From assembly GCF_001684965.1 (NCBI RefSeq), contig NZ_MAYG01000001.1:3100001-3164000 (forward strand): 64,000 nucleotides of DNA. The letters run 5' to 3'. Each line of letters starts with the position of its first letter. Within the stretch, counting starts at the first letter, position 1. The stretch comes from Chryseobacterium arthrosphaerae. Lineage in GTDB: Bacteria > Bacteroidota > Bacteroidia > Flavobacteriales > Weeksellaceae. A program made the position numbers and the translations under genes. The notes beneath the pieces were generated by a model that was not told the origin of the DNA, ran no database searches, and worked only from the letters and a program-made list of their open reading frames with translations. This document shows, piece after piece, positions 54,061 to 62,583 of this stretch.

Positions 54061-56274
54061 ATCAGCATCATTGATTGTAGAAATAAATCCGCCTCCCAAT
54101 GTATCAAGATTACCTTTTCCGATCTGATACAAGTCAAGATCCGATCCGTTGGAAGTAAGATCAAGGAAATCCGGTCTGTTATCTCCATCCGTATTCTTCA
54201 GAGCATATTTTAAAGTTCCGGAATCCGGATATGTTTCCAGTATATCTGCCAGGCCATTTTTACCTACAGCAACGCCTGCATCAATAACTCCGTTACGATC
54301 TGCATCAATCTGAGTGATCACTGATGTTGGGATACCCGATTCGAATAAATCCAGGATTCCGTCATTATCAGAATCAAGATCACGGTAATTTGGAATTCCG
54401 TCTCCCAATACCGGAGTAATCAGAATATCACCTTCCATATCATCATCTTCAAATTTACTGTTCATATCAAAGTCTTCCATTGAATCCGGAATACCGTCAT
54501 TATCAGAATCAAAATCACAGGCATCCACAATACCGTCACCATCTGTATCCAGCGTCGGAGATTTATCATTGATCACAGTACATCCTTCCGCACAGTCAGG
54601 AATACCGTTACCATTATTATCAATACTATCATCTCCGTTTGGACAGCGGTCGAAACAATTGGGAACTCCGTCATTATCATCATCTTTGCTGGCAAAAGCA
54701 TTGTAAATATTATATCCCTGGGATAAATTTACAGAAAGCAATGAACTGAACGTAATTTTAATACGGTTGAAAGGTTTGGTTGCCTTCCCTCCGATATAGA
54801 ATTTATTGGATCCGCTGGTAAAGAAGTTCCCTGTAATAAGACTTCCTGAAGTGAAGGTGTCCGTCAGCGTATTTCCGTTATAAAACTGAACTATAACTGC
54901 ATCCAGAACGCTTACTCCGATCAGACCGCCTGTTTTTTCCACGGTATATCCTGCGACAGTATTTTTAGGCAGCAAACTGTTGCTTCCCACTGTTAAGTTG
55001 GCAGAGAAAAGAAAAGTTCCTAACAATGGAAAAGTAAGCCTCGCATAATTGGAAGGATTATTATCTACTACCGCTCCGGCATTGGTAAGGCTCGGAGAAA
55101 GAAAGCCCAGTCCCGACTGCGTCCATCCGAATCCATTCACAATGTCGCCCTGAACTGAAGATCCACTGGTCTGAATTTTATCGTCACATTCACATCCCAC
55201 AGGTTCTTCGAATGCATAATATACGTTCAGTTTTCCTAAATTAAATCCTAATGTCTGGGTAATCTTTAGCCTGACTTCGTTAAAAGGTTTGGTTGTAGTC
55301 AACGTTACTTTCTGTCTTCCCGAGCCATAGCTAAGAATTTTAATATTGATAAGACCTCCGCCGTCTGATAATTGTCTTGAATCCTGAAGCTGCCCGAACA
55401 AATAGGTTTCTACAGTAATATTCTTAAGGAATTCAGCACTTAATAATTTCCCCTGATCATCAGGTTCAATCACAAATCCTGTTCTGTTGCCTGCAGGATA
55501 CACCTGGTTTTTATCTAAAACTCCCACGGAATAAGATCCCAATAACCCTACCGGAAGCACAATTGATCCATAAGAGTTCTTATCACCATCCCCTATTCTT
55601 TCTCTGTTCTGAACATATGAAAGCGGAGCAAGAAAGCTGCTGCTTCCGGACACATTCCCATCAACACCACTTCCGGCAATGATATCATCACAAATTCCAT
55701 TGTTATCTGTAGGGACTTTTGCAGGATCAAACGCAAATGCATAATACACATTCATCGAACTGAATACCGACAGCACATTGGTTTGATACAGCCTTACCTC
55801 ATTAAATTCTTTCGTAGTTTTAAAATGAAGGAATATTCTGTTTTTATTACCTCCAAATGCCGGTACAGACAATAAAGTACTACTGGTCGCAGATTCCTGC
55901 AGAACTCCGTTTTTATAGGTACTGATTCTCAGAGAGCTTAAAAGTTCTATGGTAATAAAGCTTGTCCCAAGATCTACATTAAATCCTGTAATATCTCCCG
56001 CCGGATAGGTTGTGTTAGTATTTTTCACAGAAATCCCGTTCCCGCTTAATAAAGAAGCGAAATTCCCCATACTCACTTTATTGTCAAGATCAGCATCCAC
56101 CACCGGGTTCATACTCCCGTTATAGCACGCCAGACAAATTCCTGAATTGCTGACAGGCTTTGCCTCTACCCCCATCCCACGGATAGGCTCATAGCCCTGC
56201 TGCCCAAATACTGTGACAGACATCACGAATGTCATAAGTACTGCAGCCAGTTTCCCGAATAATTTTTTAGTCAT
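53689..56274 (-). CDS. Secreted protein with thrombospondin type 3 repeats and T9SS sorting domain (copy 1)
   Basis: 861 residues, paralogue of the 862-residue protein and collinear with it: signal peptide (1-24, ending VFGQ), three beta modules, TSP3 repeats (DDDNDGVPNCFDRC, DTDGDGIVDACDFDSDNDGIPD) and the T9SS sorting domain. The body is roughly 70% similar by eye, yet the last about 105 residues are identical, including synonymous sites, as a result of recent gene conversion. TSP3 blocks bind calcium and give rigid stalks. Gap to the upstream partner is 31 bp. Confidence 0.92.
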   Translation of the reverse strand: MTKKLFGKLAAVLMTFVMSVTVFGQQGYEPIRGMGVEAKPVSNSGICLACYNGSMNPVVDADLDNKVSMGNFASLLSGNGISVKNTNTTYPAGDITGFNVDLGTSFITIELLSSLRISTYKNGVLQESATSSTLLSVPAFGGNKNRIFLHFKTTKEFNEVRLYQTNVLSVFSSMNVYYAFAFDPAKVPTDNNGICDDIIAGSGVDGNVSGSSSFLAPLSYVQNRERIGDGDKNSYGSIVLPVGLLGSYSVGVLDKNQVYPAGNRTGFVIEPDDQGKLLSAEFLKNITVETYLFGQLQDSRQLSDGGGLINIKILSYGSGRQKVTLTTTKPFNEVRLKITQTLGFNLGKLNVYYAFEEPVGCECDDKIQTSGSSVQGDIVNGFGWTQSGLGFLSPSLTNAGAVVDNNPSNYARLTFPLLGTFLFSANLTVGSNSLLPKNTVAGYTVEKTGGLIGVSVLDAVIVQFYNGNTLTDTFTSGSLITGNFFTSGSNKFYIGGKATKPFNRIKITFSSLLSVNLSQGYNIYNAFASKDDDNDGVPNCFDRCPNGDDSIDNNGNGIPDCAEGCTVINDKSPTLDTDGDGIVDACDFDSDNDGIPDSMEDFDMNSKFEDDDMEGDILITPVLGDGIPNYRDLDSDNDGILDLFESGIPTSVITQIDADRNGVIDAGVAVGKNGLADILETYPDSGTLKYALKNTDGDNRPDFLDLTSNGSDLDLYQIGKGNLDTLGGGFISTINDADKDGIQAVVDTDLVKRGAPGSPLSPYATLLKNASGTAAKMTASDVAGAAVDVKIYPNPVKAGENLMITSAEEGVYTLFSAEGKVVKSDKFSSRTGIDTSSLPAGVYIIKIETQSTVKSYKVIVK

Positions 56275-56305
56275 TTTTTATTGTTTTATAAAGTTTGTGT
56301 TTCTG

Positions 56306-57466
56306 TTAAAGGGTCTGCCATGCAAAATCAGCAGCATTGGGTCCTGTTTGCTTACATCCTACAAAACTTCCTGTTGTTCCTGATAATTCATATACGATTG
56401 TTCCTGCGTTGGCAGCATTACATGCAGGTCTTGTGCTGGCTTTGATCAGTATAGCTTTACTTACCTCCAGATCAGCAAAATTGGTTGAATTGGGAACCAT
56501 ATTGACCCCTACATCAGCAGTTGCCGCATTGTTTTCACTGAAGAATATATGAGTACCATTTGCATATACAGACTGCCCGGGATTTGCTGTTCCTGAAAAT
56601 CCAGCTACAAAAGCTTTACCTCCTACCGCAACGCTTGCTGATCCCACTGCAAAGCTGTTCGGGTCTACTGTATTTCCACCTCCTATGGCAATCCCTCCCT
56701 TGTTGATATGGGAGTTTCCTAATGTCAATCCTGTTACACCGGTAACTGTATTTGAGTTTCCAAATACAAAATGATTAGCTCCGGTCGCCGTATTGGAATT
56801 TCCAATGATTTTTGCTCCGTTCGCTGCTGAATTATTTGCCCCTATAGCTAAAGAGGGAAAGTTTGCATTATTGGCAGTAGCGGTATTATTTCTACCTATG
56901 GCAACATTGGAAGACACCGCATTGGTTGCATTATTTGACCCCCAGGAAAAAGCTGCATAAGCACCTGTAGCGTCATTAGAATTCCCACCTTGCAGGGTTC
57001 CATTTACATCCAATATTGCTTTTACATTCTTCTGGGTAGCCAGAACAAGGCTCTGACCATCAGTGGTTCCTAAATAATTTCCTTTGGAAATATCCGTTCC
57101 CAGTGTTGATGCTGTGGCGGTAGTCCCTGAATTTCCTATGGTATTCCAGCTTGTACTCAAACCATTCCATTTGGTTCCGTCAAAAAAATAATACCCAGGA
57201 GACAGCACCTCTGCAGTTTGACCTGAAGGTGCTGTTTCTGCTGCAGTGACAAATACTAATGCCCCTGTCTGAGCAGACGTATAGCTTTTTGCTTTCAGTT
57301 GAGCTCCCGTAAGCCTTGGAGCAATTATACCATCTAACTTACTTGCCGTTTCCGGCGTTCCTGTCACATCCAGAGTAGCCTGAGGCGATCCTGTATTAAT
57401 CCCAACCTGTGCTAACATTGGTAAACCTGCAGATAAAAGTGCAAGAGTGAATAATTTGTTTTTCAT
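56306..57466 (-). CDS. Exported beta-roll head-repeat protein (YadA-head-like), copy 1
   Basis: 386 residues from the ATG at 57466, which starts the signal peptide MKNKLFTLALLSAGLPMLAQ; the frame runs to 57649 but without coding features. VGINTGSPQATLDVTG and YFFDGTKWNGLSTSW match the paralogue at 52124-53260. Head-type repeats include NVAIGRNNTATANNANF, IGNSNTATGANHFVFGNSNT and GGIAIGGGNTVDPNSFAVG. It ends with a Cys-containing GCKQTGPNAADFAWQTL. First gene of pair 1 in the rplL-rpoB gap. Confidence 0.8.
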   Translation of the reverse strand: MKNKLFTLALLSAGLPMLAQVGINTGSPQATLDVTGTPETASKLDGIIAPRLTGAQLKAKSYTSAQTGALVFVTAAETAPSGQTAEVLSPGYYFFDGTKWNGLSTSWNTIGNSGTTATASTLGTDISKGNYLGTTDGQSLVLATQKNVKAILDVNGTLQGGNSNDATGAYAAFSWGSNNATNAVSSNVAIGRNNTATANNANFPSLAIGANNSAANGAKIIGNSNTATGANHFVFGNSNTVTGVTGLTLGNSHINKGGIAIGGGNTVDPNSFAVGSASVAVGGKAFVAGFSGTANPGQSVYANGTHIFFSENNAATADVGVNMVPNSTNFADLEVSKAILIKASTRPACNAANAGTIVYELSGTTGSFVGCKQTGPNAADFAWQTL

Positions 57467-58303
57467 TTCTAATGATATGTTTTTTTGTGTGTTGTATTGG
57501 AAGACAGTCCCCAAGTGATTCCATTCAAATGATAAATGAAATGAGCCAATGATTATGGCGAAGGACCGTAAGGTTTCAGAAAATACTGAATTATTTATAT
57601 GGAGAAGAAAGCTTATCGGGAATTTTAATAATAAGTTTAAAACCGTCAATAAGTTTAAAAGGGTTTATACAGAACTTTTTGGTCTCATCAAATGGGTTCA
57701 ATCCCTGGCTGTTCACCAAATGAAAAAAGCTCCATTTATACCAGACCGTCATACATTTGAATTTCTTAAGACAGGAAAGAAAAAAGTATTTACCGTCGAT
57801 AGAAGGATAACTATTTTTAATGATGTAATGATGAATTTTGTGGCTGCCCTTATGATCATTTCCATCCTGAGCAGTTCCGGAAGAAGTATTCCTACTTTTT
57901 ACGGGGTGTATAGAAACACCGGCGGGGCCAAAGTGCAAAGTCTTATTTACATCTGTGTAATACAGCAATTCTGCTTTATTTGCTGCCACAGATATAAGCT
58001 TTGCATTTAATTTTCCAATAGCCACCAGCAACAATATCAATGCAACTTTATGACCATAAGAAAGAAAGTAATTTCTATCCAATTCTGTTGTGTTTTTTCA
58101 ATACAAATATAACATTTTTCCAATCAAAACAATATTTTATTAAAAAAAATAACTTAAAATATTACAATACACATTAATTAATCAAAATATCACATTAAAA
58201 ATTACGAAATAATTAATAATAAAACAATATCAACTTATTCAGAATAATAATATTCAAATACAATTGCTTACAAAATCTGCTATTCAGAAGTATACAACAA
58301 AAA
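57467..58303. other. Gap between rplL and the first surface-protein pair, possible gene remnant
   Basis: 837 bp. A minus-strand open frame (58082-57591, TTG start, 163 codons) opens with a hydrophobic VALILLLVAIGKLNAKL segment and has tatatttg (58111-58104, minus) upstream, but its second half has no coding character and there is no ATG. A plus frame (57549-58010) is equally unconvincing. I read it as a non-coding region that may hold a decayed gene. 58090-58290 is very AT-rich. The 15-mer cgaaggaccgtaagg at 57559-57573 also occurs, with one change, at 49175-49189. Confidence 0.45.
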
Positions 58304-58325
58304 AGCCCGGGCATTTGCCCGGGCT
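58298..58325 (-). terminator. Terminator of the rplKAJL operon
   Basis: On the minus strand, agcccgggc (58325-58317) pairs with gcccgggct (58312-58304), followed by tttttg. It is 24 nt after the rplL stop. Its presence shows that rplKAJL transcription does not depend on reaching rpoB. Confidence 0.9.
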
Positions 58326-58349
58326 CTTATATTTATAATAAAACTGAAA

Positions 58350-58718
58350 TTATTTCAATTCTACTTCAGCACCAGCTTCTTCTAATTGCTTCTTAAGAGC
58401 TTCAGCTTCGTCTTTAGAAACACCTTGCTTGATTGCAGCAGGAGCTCCGTCTACGATATCTTTAGCTTCTTTAAGACCAGCACCAGTTAAATCTTTTACT
58501 AATTTAACGATAGCTAATTTAGAAGCACCTGCAGACTTAAGAATTACGTCGAATTCAGTCTTTTCTTCAGCAGCATCACCTGCACCACCTGCAGCAACAA
58601 CTACAGCAGCAGCAGCTGGCTCAATTCCGTACTCATCCTTAAGGATAGCAGCTAATTCGTTTACGTCTTTTACAGTTAGGTTTACTAGCGTTTCAGCTAA
58701 ATTTTTTAAATCTGACAT
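58350..58718 (-). CDS. rplL: 50S ribosomal protein L7/L12
   Basis: 122 residues: N-terminal dimerisation helices (1-32), flexible Ala/Gly-rich hinge ([15 protein letters not shown]) and the globular C-terminal domain with the factor-binding patch [21 protein letters not shown]. It forms the ribosomal stalk on L10 that recruits translation factors. Gap to rplJ is 46 bp. In most bacteria rpoB follows; here the operon terminates. Confidence 0.99.
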   Translation of the reverse strand: MSDLKNLAETLVNLTVKDVNELAAILKDEYGIEPAAAAVVVAAGGAGDAAEEKTEFDVILKSAGASKLAIVKLVKDLTGAGLKEAKDIVDGAPAAIKQGVSKDEAEALKKQLEEAGAEVELK

Positions 58719-58764
58719 TGTTGTAATGTTTTTGTTGATTATTTATTTAATTTTTTGAGTGTAA

Positions 58765-59352
58765 TTATTCAGCACTTGTTTCTTCAGTGCTATCTGCAGC
58801 AGCTTCAGGAGCTTCAGCAGCAGGAGTTTCTTCTACCGCAGGAGCAGCTTCTTCAGCTTTAGCTTCTACAGTTTCAGGTTTGTTTTGAAGAGCAGAAACA
58901 ACTCTCTGGATTGGAGACTGAAGTAATCCGATGATTTCACCGATCATTTCTTCTCTAGACTTGATGTTAGCCAACATGTCCAGGTTGTTGTCACCAACGT
59001 AGAAAGTTTCCTGAACGAAAGCAGACTTCAAAGCCGGCTTTTCTTCTTTCTTTCTGAATCCTTGGATAAGTTTCGCAGGAGCGTTAGCTGTATCAGCAAT
59101 CATTAACGCTGAGTTTCCTTTGAAAGATGGGAACATTTCAGAGTAATCTACTCCTTCAATCTGCTCCATTGCTTTTTGTAAAAGTGTATTTTTTACTACT
59201 TTTACTTTGATATTTTGTTTGAAAGCCTGTCTTCTGAAATCTGAAGATTTACCAGCGTTCAAACCTTCTAGATCTGCTACGTATACTACTTTTGCATCCT
59301 GAAGCAAATCTTTGATCTCTTGTATCGCTACAACTTTTTGGTCTTTTGTCAT
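58765..59352 (-). CDS. rplJ: 50S ribosomal protein L10
   Basis: 195 residues, about 25-30 longer than usual because of an Ala/Glu/Thr-rich tail from about residue 160 (ETVEAKAEEAAPAVEETP and on). The body has VYVADLEGLNAGKSSDFRR and KVKVVKNTLLQKAM, the rRNA-binding domain, then a helix that carries L12 dimers. The tail is probably disordered, as in some other Flavobacteriia. Confidence 0.99.
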   Translation of the reverse strand: MTKDQKVVAIQEIKDLLQDAKVVYVADLEGLNAGKSSDFRRQAFKQNIKVKVVKNTLLQKAMEQIEGVDYSEMFPSFKGNSALMIADTANAPAKLIQGFRKKEEKPALKSAFVQETFYVGDNNLDMLANIKSREEMIGEIIGLLQSPIQRVVSALQNKPETVEAKAEEAAPAVEETPAAEAPEAAADSTEETSAE

Positions 59353-59369
59353 TGTCTTAGGATTAAATA

Positions 59370-60062
59370 TTAGTTAACAGATTTAGTATCAATTGCAATA
59401 CCTGGGCTCATTGTAGAAGACAGATAGATAGACTTCACATAAGTTCCTTTAGCAGCAGTTGGTTTCATTTTGATCAATGTCTGGATTAATTCCTGAGCAT
59501 TTTCTTTGATCTTAGCAGCATCGAAAGATACTTTACCAATACCAGCATGGATGATACCATACTTGTCTACTTTGAAATCAATTTTACCTGCTTTTACTTC
59601 AGTTACTGCTTTACCAATTTCCATTGTTACAGTTCCTGATTTAGGGTTCGGCATTAAACCTCTTGGACCTAATACTCTACCTAATGGACCTAATTTACCC
59701 ATTACAGCTGGCATCGTAACGATAACGTCAACGTCTGTCCAACCATCTTTAATTTTTTGTAAATATTCGTCAAGACCTACATAGTCAGCACCAGCAGCTT
59801 TAGCTTCTGCTTCTTTATCCGGAGTTACTAAAGCCAAAACTTTAACATCTTTACCGGTACCGTGAGGAAGAGATACAACACCTCTTACCATTTGGTTTGC
59901 TTTTCTTGGGTCTACACCTAATCTTACAGCGATATCTACAGAAGCATCAAACTTTGCAGTGTTCACTTCTTTTACAAGAGCTGAACCTTCTTCAAGGTTA
60001 TAGATTCTTCCTTTTTCTACTTTGCTTAAAGCTTCCTTTTGCTTTTTAGTCAATTTTGCCAT
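59370..60062 (-). CDS. rplA: 50S ribosomal protein L1
   Basis: 230 residues. L1 signature blocks: [45 protein letters not shown] and the C-terminal [20 protein letters not shown] (each shown in part). It binds 23S rRNA at the E-site stalk, and in E. coli represses its own operon by binding the mRNA leader upstream of rplK. Gap to rplK 11 bp. Confidence 0.99.
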   Translation of the reverse strand: MAKLTKKQKEALSKVEKGRIYNLEEGSALVKEVNTAKFDASVDIAVRLGVDPRKANQMVRGVVSLPHGTGKDVKVLALVTPDKEAEAKAAGADYVGLDEYLQKIKDGWTDVDVIVTMPAVMGKLGPLGRVLGPRGLMPNPKSGTVTMEIGKAVTEVKAGKIDFKVDKYGIIHAGIGKVSFDAAKIKENAQELIQTLIKMKPTAAKGTYVKSIYLSSTMSPGIAIDTKSVN

Positions 60063-60073
60063 TTCTAATAGTT

Positions 60074-60520
60074 TTAAGCGTTAAAAGTTGGTTTAGTTCC
60101 TGTTACTCTTAATCCCATAGATCTAGCAGTACCTGCAACCATAGAAACTGCAGAATCCATTGTAAAGCAGTTAAGGTCACTCATTTTGTCCTCAGCGATT
60201 TTTTTCACTTGATCCCAAGATACAGAACCTACTTTGTTTCTGTTTGGTTCACCGGAACCTCCCTTGATCTTAGCCGCATCCATTAACTGGATTGCTGCAG
60301 GTGGAGTTTTAATAACGAATTCAAAAGATTTGTCTTCGTATACTGTAATTACTACAGGTAAAACTTGCCCTGGCTTATCTTGGGTTCTTCCGTTAAATTG
60401 CTTACAAAACTCCATGATGTTCACACCTGCAGAACCTAATGCCGGACCTACTGGTGGAGAAGGGTTAGCTGCGCCACCTTTCACCTGAAGCTTTACCATT
60501 TTAAAGACTTTCTTAGCCAT
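60074..60520 (-). CDS. rplK: 50S ribosomal protein L11
   Basis: 148 residues: the N-terminal [20 protein letters not shown] (L11 signature) and the C-terminal rRNA-binding domain with [39 protein letters not shown]. It forms the GTPase-associated centre with L10. Unlike the usual order secE-nusG-rplK, no nusG is upstream; the next gene is a T9SS protein on the same strand, and rplK has its own promoter at 60618-60648. Confidence 0.99.
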   Translation of the reverse strand: MAKKVFKMVKLQVKGGAANPSPPVGPALGSAGVNIMEFCKQFNGRTQDKPGQVLPVVITVYEDKSFEFVIKTPPAAIQLMDAAKIKGGSGEPNRNKVGSVSWDQVKKIAEDKMSDLNCFTMDSAVSMVAGTARSMGLRVTGTKPTFNA

Positions 60521-60617
60521 TGTTTGTTTTTTAAATTTGAATAATTAATGAGTTTGGAAGCATTTATTATTCAGCAGGTTATCGCACTCACCTATGATAA
60601 GCCTACTTTTTGGACTG

Positions 60618-60648
60618 CAAAAGTATAAAATATTTTTGAAACTACAAA
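60618..60648 (-). promoter_or_regulatory. Consensus Bacteroidetes promoter for rplKAJL
   Basis: On the minus strand, TTTG (60648-60645), 19 nt, then TACTTTTG (60625-60618). The start of transcription would be near 60612, giving a leader of about 90 nt that could hold the L1 autoregulatory site. The remainder of 60521-60814 is AT-rich with no gene. Confidence 0.75.
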
Positions 60649-60814
60649 CGGATATTGTTGATTTTTAAAAAGTTTTAAAAAAATAATTAAGATCCTGAAG
60701 TTTATATTTTCCTGTACTGCTGTTTTAAAACGGTTTCAATTATATAAAAAAGAAAGGAGAACACATCTTGTCCTCCCCTCTTCCCAAATACTATTATATT
60801 AATATGATGAAAAA

Positions 60815-62440
60815 TTACTTTTTAAGGAACTTCAGTCCTTCTTCCTGATCTTTTATTTTTAAAATATACATTCCTTTCACAAGATCTTTTACATCTATCA
60901 TTCCCTGTTTCACGGATCCGGTTTTTATCAGCTGGCCTGCTGCATTATAGATACCAACATTCTGATCTTTTACTCCATCTATATGAATAAAGTCTGCTGC
61001 AGGGTTAGGATATATTCTGATTTCTGATTTTTTACCTGAAATTTCGTGTGTTGACATGGATCCGGAAGGAAAAATTAAATTCTGTGCATAGGCAACCGGC
61101 TGAATATCGCCACTTTTCTGCTCATGAAAGACAACCACAGCCTGCCCGTTAACAGGCCTTAGTACGCTCGGATAAGATTTTGAGGCTGCATACGTAGCAA
61201 CAGGAAGGTAATGTTCCGGCCATGTAAATTCCCCGTCAGTATTAAGCAAAACAGCATTCAGTGATACATTAAGACCGGTACCTTCTTTCTTCTGTACTAC
61301 AAAATAAGGACTGTTGTTCACCAGCTGCAGGTTCCCGTAATGAAACATTGATGTATTATCAACCGGAAAAACCTGTTTGGCATTATCTGTTAAAAGCCTT
61401 GCTCCTGTAGCTTTATCAAACTTTTGTACGAATTCTCCGTTTTGTCCCTGCGATGAAGAGCTATAGTTTGCTATTGCCCATACATAAGGAGATCCCGGAG
61501 CAAATGCCATTTTCATATCTTTTTCAAAATAAGTCTGATTGGTATCAAAGTCTACGCCTACATTCCCCCACGGAAGGTTACTATTGGCATCAATTCTCTG
61601 AATATAGGCATCAAATCTCATATTTTCTCCACTGCTGAATCCGTAATACACGACGTTACCATCCACAGCACCTGAATATTTGGCATTGTAAGCGGTAGAC
61701 TTGGTGGTAATCTGCTTAGGGGCATCCCATGCTATAGTTCCGGTTTCCAGGTTAAGTTTCTGAGCAAACAGATAGCTTGTGGTTCCGAAAGAGAGCTGCT
61801 TATGGAAGATTATTTCACATTCATTGTTAGAAAGTTCGAAAAGATTGCCAGGAACTGTATTTTTAGTGGTATCATCAGACTTGATCTGAGTTGGAGTAGC
61901 CCATACCGCCTGCCCGGCAGCATCGTACTTCTGTACTTTGGTATATTTCTGGCTGGATGGAAAATAAGCCACGAGAATACCTCCGGCAGACAGTGGAAGG
62001 ATGGTTGGCAGATAAGCTTCTCCTAAGCTGATCCCGTTTGGCCATTCTGATGTGCCTTGTGGAGTAATCTTAAATATGTATCCGGGATTTCCGGCCCCGG
62101 TACCCGTCACGCCTATATAGAAATTGTTTGAAGAATCAACGGCAGTACTTTCCATTACGGTATAGGTACTCATGGGAATCTGATCAGAAATTTTAATTCC
62201 GTCTGAACCTAACAGTTTATTTCCCTGCTGATCCAGCATCTGTACCCATAATTCAAAGTTGACAGGAGCCGGTACGCTTTTCCAGTATCCTATATAGGTC
62301 TTTCCGTCACTTGTAGTGGCAGCAAAAGAAGAACTCGCCTGTTTTGTTACGGCAAGGTTCTGGTCAAGAACAGGATTCCATTGTGCTTTCCCTGTAAACC
62401 AAAAAAGCAGGGTTCCGAAAAGGATAAGTATTTTTTTCAT
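60815..62440 (-). CDS. T9SS-sorted secreted protein with propeller-like repeats
   Basis: 541 residues. Signal peptide (about 1-19, ending GKAQ), a body of repeated beta-strands with quasi-periodic YKI/LNLETG and W-containing turns, and a T9SS type A sorting domain (about 465-541) with IRIYPNPAADFIHIDG and LVKGMYILKI. No catalytic motif can be seen. Upstream gap of 143 bp to the TPR regulator, so likely its own transcript. It may be secreted or remain on the surface. The 3' end is followed by a weak hairpin near 60750-60775. Confidence 0.88.
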   Translation of the reverse strand: MKKILILFGTLLFWFTGKAQWNPVLDQNLAVTKQASSSFAATTSDGKTYIGYWKSVPAPVNFELWVQMLDQQGNKLLGSDGIKISDQIPMSTYTVMESTAVDSSNNFYIGVTGTGAGNPGYIFKITPQGTSEWPNGISLGEAYLPTILPLSAGGILVAYFPSSQKYTKVQKYDAAGQAVWATPTQIKSDDTTKNTVPGNLFELSNNECEIIFHKQLSFGTTSYLFAQKLNLETGTIAWDAPKQITTKSTAYNAKYSGAVDGNVVYYGFSSGENMRFDAYIQRIDANSNLPWGNVGVDFDTNQTYFEKDMKMAFAPGSPYVWAIANYSSSSQGQNGEFVQKFDKATGARLLTDNAKQVFPVDNTSMFHYGNLQLVNNSPYFVVQKKEGTGLNVSLNAVLLNTDGEFTWPEHYLPVATYAASKSYPSVLRPVNGQAVVVFHEQKSGDIQPVAYAQNLIFPSGSMSTHEISGKKSEIRIYPNPAADFIHIDGVKDQNVGIYNAAGQLIKTGSVKQGMIDVKDLVKGMYILKIKDQEEGLKFLKK

Positions 62441-62583
62441 AGCGGTATTGTTTTAAATATGAAACAAAGAAATAGAATGTCTGCGAACCGCATTCAAAAT
62501 CTTCCACACAATTACCACTTAGGGAGTAAAAAGCACCACATCATTACCACACACCTACACATTAACCATTAATAACCAACCAA

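Noticed and set aside
57549..58010. 153-codon plus-strand frame upstream of the first surface-protein pair
   Set aside because: Opposite to all neighbours, no recognisable domain and it mirrors the minus frame; probably chance in AT-rich DNA.
57591..58082. 163-codon minus-strand frame near rplL with a hydrophobic N-terminus
   Set aside because: No ATG start, second half lacks coding character, and the overlapping plus frame is as long; kept only as a possible remnant in the gap description.
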